A program made the position numbers and the translations under genes. This document shows positions 1 to 4,601 of a DNA stretch of 6,804 nucleotides, one piece after another. Position 1 is the stretch's first letter. Every line of letters starts with the position of its first letter. The notes beneath the pieces were generated by a model, which searched no databases, had not been told where the DNA came from, and saw nothing but the letters and a program-made list of their open reading frames with translations. The stretch covers positions 1 to 6,804 of the forward strand of contig JAJRXN010000033.1 in assembly GCA_024276295.1 (NCBI GenBank). Reading direction: 5' to 3'. This stretch comes from Acidobacteriota bacterium (GTDB lineage: Bacteria > Acidobacteriota > Polarisedimenticolia > J045).

Positions 1-563
1 AGTTCGACGTTGCCGAGAACGCCCATCAGCAGGTTGTTGAACTGGTGCGCCACGCCCGCGGCCAGCGTGCCGATGGTCTGCATCTTCTCCGCCTGGCGGA
101 TCCGCTGCTCACGCTCGCCGCGGCAGGCCTCGGCCCGGCGGTGCTCGGTGATGTCCCGGCCGACGCCGATGATCGCCTTCACCTCGCCGTCGGGACCGAG
201 CAGGGCCGTGTCTCTCCATGCCAGCCAGCGCCAGCCGTCGCGCGTCCAGGCGCGCTGCTCGACGTAGCACGAGTAGGGCGGGCGGTAGAGCGCTTCCATC
301 GCCGCGGCCGTCGCCGCGCGGTCCTCCTCGTGAACCAGCGGCATGAAGTGCCGGCCAAGCAGTTCTTCCCTGCTCTTGCCGAACAGCCGGCAGTAGCTCG
401 GACTGGCGAACAGGAAACGTCCCTCGGCGTCGACCTGCACGACGAGGTCCCCGATCCCCTCGATCAGCAGGCGATAGTCGATACCATCGCGTCCTTCGCC
501 GTCGTCCGCCGAACCGGCGCGACTGCCGCGACGGCCCCGTTCGCCGTCCCCGTGTTCGGCCAC
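1..563 (-). CDS. PAS-domain sensor histidine kinase, N-terminal part (runs off left edge)
   Basis: This is the first 187 codons of a signal-transducing histidine kinase; the rest, including the ATP-binding domain, lies beyond base 1. After a charged, Gly/Arg/Asp-rich N-terminus of about 28 residues comes one PAS domain (about residues 29-145). It opens with DYRLLIEGIGDLVVQVD, contains FASPSYCRLFGKSREELLG, and ends in the PAC-type GVGRDITEHRRAE. A short amphipathic helix (EQRIRQAEKMQTIGTLAAG) leads to the H-box VAHQFNNLLMGVLGN, with the predicted phospho-acceptor His173 at bases 45-47. No signal peptide or membrane segment is visible, so a cytoplasmic sensor is likely; its ligand is unknown. 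I chose GTG at 561-563 because AGGGGAG (573-579) sits 9 bases upstream. An in-frame GTG at 666-668 is an alternative and would add 35 low-complexity residues. The family call is firm, but the partner response regulator is not in view. Confidence 0.88.
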   Translation of the reverse strand, partial: MAEHGDGERGRRGSRAGSADDGEGRDGIDYRLLIEGIGDLVVQVDAEGRFLFASPSYCRLFGKSREELLGRHFMPLVHEEDRAATAAAMEALYRPPYSCYVEQRAWTRDGWRWLAWRDTALLGPDGEVKAIIGVGRDITEHRRAEACRGEREQRIRQAEKMQTIGTLAAGVAHQFNNLLMGVLGNVE

Positions 564-572
564 TTTCCCGCA

Positions 573-579
573 CTCCCCT
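573..579 (-). promoter_or_regulatory. Shine-Dalgarno deciding the kinase start
   Basis: AGGGGAG on the minus strand lies 9 bases before the GTG at 561-563. It is the best ribosome-binding match among the in-frame candidates, so it favours this start over the GTG at 666-668. Confidence 0.45.
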
Positions 580-692
580 GCAGCCCCGTCGCCCGAACCG
601 GCCGCTGCCGTCCATCCGCCCCGCGCACAGTTTGCAATTCCCCCGGGGGATCGTGCAAGTCCGTCCACCCCCCCGCTCCCACGGGCGGCACG

Positions 693-729
693 AAAAGCAT
701 CGGCGGGCGGCCCGCATGGCCGCCCGCCG
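693..729 (-). terminator. Rho-independent terminator after the acylase gene
   Basis: Bases 701-712 and 718-729 form a perfect 12-bp G/C-rich stem (CGGCGGGCGGCC arm) around a 5-base loop. Read on the minus strand, the stem is followed by ATGCTTTT, a short T-run at 693-696. It starts 31 bases after the acylase stop codon and lies upstream of the kinase start, so it probably ends the acylase transcript and leaves the kinase with its own promoter. The T-tract is short and offset by four bases, so some read-through is possible. Confidence 0.72.
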
Positions 730-760
730 CCAGGGCCGGGCCACGTTCCGGAACGAGCGG

Positions 761-3700
761 TCAGCTCCCGAAGCGTACCCGGCTTCCGCGCCCCTTGCGT
801 GGCGGCACCTTCCGTGCCGGCGGATCGAAGTCGCCCGGCACGAACAGGCGCGCGCCGCCGAAGTCGTCGAGCACCTTCTGGATCGTGTTACGCACCGGGT
901 AGGTGTCGTTCGTCAGCCACCGCTCGACGAGGTTGGCATAGAACGGACTTCCGAGAACACCGCTCGGACCGCCCGGCAGGCTGGTCTCGGCCATGATCGC
1001 CTGCGGACCCGGACCGAGTTCGCCGACGTAGCGTCGATTCGGACCTCTGCCGAACATGAACCCGTCCCACGCATCGGCGCGCACCGAGTGATTCGACGCG
1101 TCCGGCACGTCGAATCCCCCGTCGACGGCGAAGCCCGGCAGGTCCTCGAAGCTCGGCAGGATCGCCCCGCCGGCCGGCGGCAGGTCGAACGGGCCGCCGA
1201 GCGGATGATCGAGCACGAGCCGGTGCAGCCGGCCCCAGCGGTAGTCCTGCTGGTCGGTCGACCTCCCGAACGCCGGCTCGAACGCCTCGCCGGCCAGCAG
1301 GTCCAGCGCCGACGCCAGGCTGGCGAGCGTCAGGTAGTCGCGCCGGTCCTCCGGCGTCTCGAGCCCGTCGACATCGACGGCGAAGAAGTCGATTCCCGAG
1401 AACCCGACACCGCGACGTTCGGGGAACAGATCGATCAGGGTCCGCAACGCGGTCATCGTCTGGAAGTCGCCGGGCACGGGAAGCCCCCGGGCGGTCAGCG
1501 GCGCATCGATGACGTTCTTCACCATCTGTCCGCGCCAGACGGCGTAGATCGTCGCCGAGATGCTCGCCGCGATCTCCTCTTCGGTCGGCGGCAGCCGCTC
1601 GCCGTCCACGTCGCTCTCGTCGTATCCCTGCTCCACGCCGGTCGGCTGCCACCCGTCCCAGGCGGACAGGCGTTCGACCGCCTCGGCGATCCGCTCGTCC
1701 GCGGCCAGCGCCGCCAGCGGCTCCGGCGCGCCCTCGGTCGCCGCGCGCCGGAACGCCTCGGTGATCAGCGGCACGAACACCTCGGCGTCGAGGGCGACGA
1801 CGTCGGCCTGGATCGACTTCATCGTCGCGCGGTCGACCGGTCCGGCGGCGAGCGCCTCGCGGAGCCGGCGCGTGATGCGCCCCGCACGGTTGCCCAGCGA
1901 GTAGCCCGGCGAGAGATAGTAGATCCCGCCGCCCGGGCGAAGCTGGTTGAGCGGATCGTTGTCCAGCGTCAGCGCCGCCGGGTCGTTGTTGGCGTTGATC
2001 ACCCACCCCGCGGGCGGGTTCTCGATCTGGGGCATCTCCTCGAATGGAAGGATCTCCCAGTCCAGCGCCTGCGTCTCCGGCTTGTCTCCGGACAGCGGCA
2101 CCCACTCGTTGCCACCGGTCCCGTTGCGGATGAACGCCGGCGGCAGGCCCTCGACGCGCCCGGCCTGCAGGTCCTCGCGCAGCGGCAGCTCACCGCTGGT
2201 GAAGTACGCGATGTTCCCCATCACGTCGGCGTAGATCCAGTTCTGCGACCCGACGTCGAAGTACTGCAAGCCGCGCTTGAAGTCGTCGAGGTTGCGTGCG
2301 CGATTCCACGCCAGGAACGCGTCGAGTTCCCGTGTCGCCGAAAAGCCGACGTACTGGATGCTCAGGGCGACGCCCTGCTCCATGTCCAGCGCGACGATCG
2401 GGCCGTTGTTGCGACGCGGGACGATCAGCGTCACCTGCGGAATCGACACGCCGCCGACCTCGCCCCCCGGAGGGGCGACGACGAGGTTGTCGGGGATGCC
2501 GTCACCCGGCTGGTTGTACCGGAACGTCTCCGGGATCGGCAGGATCGGCTCGAGGGCGTCCTGGTGGACGATCGACAGGCCCGACGGCGAATCGGGGTCC
2601 TGGACGACCTGCTCCTGGAACACGTCGGTGACGTCCATCGGGTTGACCGTCGAGCCCCAGGCGATCCAGCGGTTCTGGCCCTGGATCACCAGCGGCGCAC
2701 CGGGGAAGGCACTCCCGATCACGTCGAACCCCGGGCCACGCAGGCCGAGCTGGTGGAACGTGGACGGCGTGTTGAGCGCGAGGTGGGGATCGTTGGCCAC
2801 CAGCGGCAGGCCGGATGCCGTCAGCGCCCCCGAGACGGCCCACTCATTGCTGCCGCGGTCGGCGCGGCCGGGCGTCAGCGCCGGTTCGAGCAGCGGAATC
2901 TCGGCCACGCGCTCGAGATACTCGCCCGCCAGTTCTATCGTCCGGGGGGCGAGCGAGGCGACCGCACTGCCGTAATCCGGAGTGGCGGACCGGCGGGCCG
3001 CGGAGGGAACCGGAACCCACGGCAGGGGTGCACCCGCATCCGGCAGGGTCGAGGCCGGATCGAACGGGGCGGCGCGGAACACGTCGGCGAAGAACGCCGC
3101 CTGGCCGTCGAACCCGAGCGCCTCGCCCGTGCCGAGGTAGGTCAGCAGAGCCCGGGTCGGCCCGATGTCGAGATCGAACGACAGGTTGAAGGCGATCGCC
3201 TTGGTCACGGTCACCGAGTCGAGCGGCGTCCATGGCTCGAACGTGCCGATCTCCAGCAGCTGGTACTCGAGCGGCAGACCGGCACGACGGACGAACGCGT
3301 TGACCCCCTCGGCGTACGCCGCGAGCACGACCTGCATGTCCTCGGAGGCCGCGGCAAGCGAGCGGGCCGCAGCGCGGCGCAGGCCGAGCGTGCGCAGCTC
3401 GACGTCGCTCCGCAGCACGGAAGGCCCGAGCAGTTCGGCCAGCGTGCCGCTGGCCTGGCGCCGGGTCAGGTCCATCTCGAACAGCCGGTCCATCGCGTGG
3501 ACGAATCCCTGGAGAAAGAACAGGTCGTGCAGATTGGTGGCGTAGAGATGCGGGATGCCGTCACGGTCCCGGATGATCCCGGCGGCGGCGCGCAGCTCCG
3601 GCATCGCCTCCGGCGTCACCCGGCGCAGCGCCTCGAGCACCGCGGCGTCGAGCACGATGCGGTCGGGAAAGTCGAGGACGTCGTCTTCGCCTCGGGCGTC

Positions 3701-3907
3701 GTTCCCGCCCCGTCCCGTCTCGTCGGCACCGGACGACGCCCCTCCGCCCGATGCATCCGGAACGTCCACCCGGTGGACGCGAAGCGTGGCCAGACCCGCC
3801 CCGGGCAGCGCGTCACCGCGGCGCCCCCGGGCGGCGAACGCAGGGCCGATCACCGGGCCGAGCGCGAGGACCATGGACACCAGCAGCAGGATCGTTCGAC
3901 GACGCAT
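761..3907 (-). CDS. Exported penicillin acylase family protein (Ntn hydrolase)
   Basis: This encodes a 1048-residue amide hydrolase of the penicillin acylase family, which cleaves acyl groups from substrates such as beta-lactams, acyl-homoserine lactones or N-acyl amino acids. Residues 1-26 are a Sec signal peptide (MRRRTILLLVSMVLALG..., cleavage near AFA/A), so it acts in the periplasm or outside. A Gly/Ala/Asp-rich linker (about 28-75) precedes the alpha part (IIRDRDGIPHLYA, FLQGFVHAMDRLFEMDLTRR). A spacer ends at Gly352. The beta chain begins at Ser353 (codon 2849-2851, SNEWAVSG), the expected autoprocessing nucleophile. Aligning by eye to E. coli penicillin G acylase, His375 takes the beta-Gln23 place and Val421 the beta-Ala69 place. 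Asp425 and Asp428 match calcium ligands beta-73 and beta-76, and the NANN cluster (638-641) supplies the oxyanion Asn. Late family motifs WGRLHRLVLDHPL and GGPSGVLGSPFYANL are present. It is longer than typical 750-850-residue members. The ATG at 3905-3907 follows a strong Shine-Dalgarno. Family certain; substrate unknown. Confidence 0.95.
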   Translation of the reverse strand: MRRRTILLLVSMVLALGPVIGPAFAARGRRGDALPGAGLATLRVHRVDVPDASGGGASSGADETGRGGNDARGEDDVLDFPDRIVLDAAVLEALRRVTPEAMPELRAAAGIIRDRDGIPHLYATNLHDLFFLQGFVHAMDRLFEMDLTRRQASGTLAELLGPSVLRSDVELRTLGLRRAAARSLAAASEDMQVVLAAYAEGVNAFVRRAGLPLEYQLLEIGTFEPWTPLDSVTVTKAIAFNLSFDLDIGPTRALLTYLGTGEALGFDGQAAFFADVFRAAPFDPASTLPDAGAPLPWVPVPSAARRSATPDYGSAVASLAPRTIELAGEYLERVAEIPLLEPALTPGRADRGSNEWAVSGALTASGLPLVANDPHLALNTPSTFHQLGLRGPGFDVIGSAFPGAPLVIQGQNRWIAWGSTVNPMDVTDVFQEQVVQDPDSPSGLSIVHQDALEPILPIPETFRYNQPGDGIPDNLVVAPPGGEVGGVSIPQVTLIVPRRNNGPIVALDMEQGVALSIQYVGFSATRELDAFLAWNRARNLDDFKRGLQYFDVGSQNWIYADVMGNIAYFTSGELPLREDLQAGRVEGLPPAFIRNGTGGNEWVPLSGDKPETQALDWEILPFEEMPQIENPPAGWVINANNDPAALTLDNDPLNQLRPGGGIYYLSPGYSLGNRAGRITRRLREALAAGPVDRATMKSIQADVVALDAEVFVPLITEAFRRAATEGAPEPLAALAADERIAEAVERLSAWDGWQPTGVEQGYDESDVDGERLPPTEEEIAASISATIYAVWRGQMVKNVIDAPLTARGLPVPGDFQTMTALRTLIDLFPERRGVGFSGIDFFAVDVDGLETPEDRRDYLTLASLASALDLLAGEAFEPAFGRSTDQQDYRWGRLHRLVLDHPLGGPFDLPPAGGAILPSFEDLPGFAVDGGFDVPDASNHSVRADAWDGFMFGRGPNRRYVGELGPGPQAIMAETSLPGGPSGVLGSPFYANLVERWLTNDTYPVRNTIQKVLDDFGGARLFVPGDFDPPARKVPPRKGRGSRVRFGS

Positions 3908-3914
3908 CGCAATG

Positions 3915-3921
3915 ACCTCCT
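3915..3921 (-). promoter_or_regulatory. Strong Shine-Dalgarno of the acylase gene
   Basis: AGGAGGT on the minus strand is 7 bases from the ATG at 3905-3907, and the signal peptide follows directly. This fixes the start and excludes the much longer open frame that continues upstream through the antisense of merR and icmF. Confidence 0.85.
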
Positions 3922-3936
3922 CGAATCGCCGGCGCA

Positions 3937-3961
3937 GCGCGGGGCGGCAACCGCCCCGCGC
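3937..3961 (-). promoter_or_regulatory. GC-rich hairpin in the acylase 5' leader
   Basis: Bases 3937-3947 and 3951-3961 form a perfect 11-bp stem of G/C pairs only, with a 3-base loop (TTG on the minus strand). It lies 29 bases upstream of the acylase ATG and 15 bases upstream of the Shine-Dalgarno. No T-run follows on either strand, so it does not look like an intrinsic terminator. It could stabilise the mRNA, act on translation, or bind a protein; these roles are inferred from position only. Confidence 0.55.
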
Positions 3962-4134
3962 CCGCCCCCGACGGCCCCATCGTGGTCCGGACGGTGCCCG
4001 GCACCGGACACGCGCAGGCCGCGACACCGCGTCGATCTGACGCTTTCCACGGCCGTCTTGCAACGTGTTTCCGCGGCGGGCTCCCGTGCTTCCCCGGGAG
4101 CGTTCACGACGATCCGGCGAGCGCCTTCCCACAG

Positions 4135-4164
4135 TTGACGTAAACTGGCAACCATGTCTAGAAT
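4135..4164 (+). promoter_or_regulatory. Sigma70-like promoter of merR-icmF
   Basis: TTGACG (4135-4140) matches the -35 consensus at five of six positions. TAGAAT (4159-4164) matches the -10 consensus at five of six, and the spacer is 18 bases. Such A/T-containing boxes stand out in this GC-rich region. The predicted start is about base 4171-4172, at a GTG in the merR frame. The long spacer suits MerR-type regulation, in which the regulator bends promoters with 18-20-base spacers. A weak inverted repeat (TTGAC...GGCAA, 4135-4151, one arm mismatch) overlaps the -35 box and could be part of an operator. Confidence 0.65.
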
Positions 4165-4171
4165 CGGACAC

Positions 4172-4558
4172 GTGAAGACCAGCGCTCCCGACTCCTTCGA
4201 CATCACGGAACTCGCCCGCCGCGCCGAGGTCAGCCCGCGGACCATCCGCTACTACGAGGAACTCGGCCTGCTCGAGCCGATCGCCCGCGGCCCCGGCGGC
4301 CGCCGGCTCTACGACGGCGATGCGCTCGGGCGGCTGCGCTTCATCTCGAGGCTCAAGAGCCTCGGGCTGACCCTCGAGGAGATCGGCGATCTCGCCCGCT
4401 CGTTCGCCCGCGGGCAGACCCCGGCGATGCTCGACGACCTCGACACGATGCTCGGCGAGCGGATCGACCAGGTCGCCGAACGGATCCGGGAACTCGAACA
4501 CCTGCGCGACGAACTCGTCGCCTATCGTGACCGCATTCGCCGCAAGCGCCGCCGCTGA
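4172..4558 (+). CDS. MerR-family transcriptional regulator
   Basis: This encodes a 128-residue DNA-binding regulator. A winged helix-turn-helix fills residues 9-75: FDITELARRAEVSPRTIRYY, then EELGLLEP, a wing containing GGRRLYDGD, and LRFISRLKSLGLTLEEIGDL. A C-terminal helix (about 85-122) has the heptad character of the antiparallel dimerisation coiled coil and ends in the basic tail RRKRRR. There is no separate effector domain and not a single cysteine, so the metal- or redox-sensing modes of MerR, CueR or SoxR are unlikely. An ATG at 4154 would add six residues (MSRIGH), but it lies between the -35 and -10 boxes and has no Shine-Dalgarno. The GTG at 4172 coincides with the predicted transcription start, so I chose it as a leaderless start. 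It is 43 bases upstream of icmF on the same strand and probably regulates it, as MerR proteins of the LiuR type do for acyl-CoA catabolic genes. The specific signal is unknown. Confidence 0.9.
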   Translation: MKTSAPDSFDITELARRAEVSPRTIRYYEELGLLEPIARGPGGRRLYDGDALGRLRFISRLKSLGLTLEEIGDLARSFARGQTPAMLDDLDTMLGERIDQVAERIRELEHLRDELVAYRDRIRRKRRR

Positions 4559-4575
4559 ACCCGGACGTTCCGGGT
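4559..4575 (+). other. Small intercistronic hairpin between merR and icmF
   Basis: ACCCGGA (4559-4565) and TCCGGGT (4569-4575) form a perfect 7-bp stem with a 3-base CGT loop. It begins at the first base after the merR stop codon. No T-run follows, so it is unlikely to be an intrinsic terminator. It may affect mRNA stability or coupling between the two genes. Confidence 0.4.
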
Positions 4576-4590
4576 GACGGACGGCCGACG

Positions 4591-4595
4591 AGGAG
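4591..4595 (+). promoter_or_regulatory. Shine-Dalgarno of icmF
   Basis: AGGAG lies 6 bases before the ATG at 4602. It supports this start and separate translation of icmF from a shared merR-icmF transcript. Confidence 0.75.
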
Positions 4596-4601
4596 ACGTC
4601 G

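Noticed and set aside
629..658. Possible kinase promoter on the minus strand (TTGCAC with CAAACT 18 bases downstream)
   Set aside because: The -35 box is fair, but the -10 matches consensus at only three of six positions. The spacer is dominated by a C5G5 palindrome, so it is not strong enough to call.
3985..4009. Overlapping small inverted repeats (GTCCGG/CCGGAC and CGGTGC/GCACCG)
   Set aside because: They are 6-bp stems in very GC-rich DNA, mutually exclusive and without a T-run. Such pairings are expected by chance.
4031..4066. Possible acylase promoter on the minus strand (TTGCAA, 17 bases, TCAGAT)
   Set aside because: The -10 box matches only three of six positions, and no other element supports it. 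The acylase promoter remains unplaced within 3962-4150.
4080..4101. 7-bp inverted repeat GCTCCCG/CGGGAGC in the divergent intergenic region
   Set aside because: The stem is short with an 8-base loop and no terminator tract. It could be an operator, but nothing else supports that.
632..4138. A 1168-codon open frame on the plus strand opposite the acylase gene
   Set aside because: The minus strand encodes a complete acylase with signal peptide, nucleophile and family motifs. The plus-strand frame is an Arg/Gly/Val-rich translation with no recognisable domain, as expected from the antisense of a GC-rich gene.
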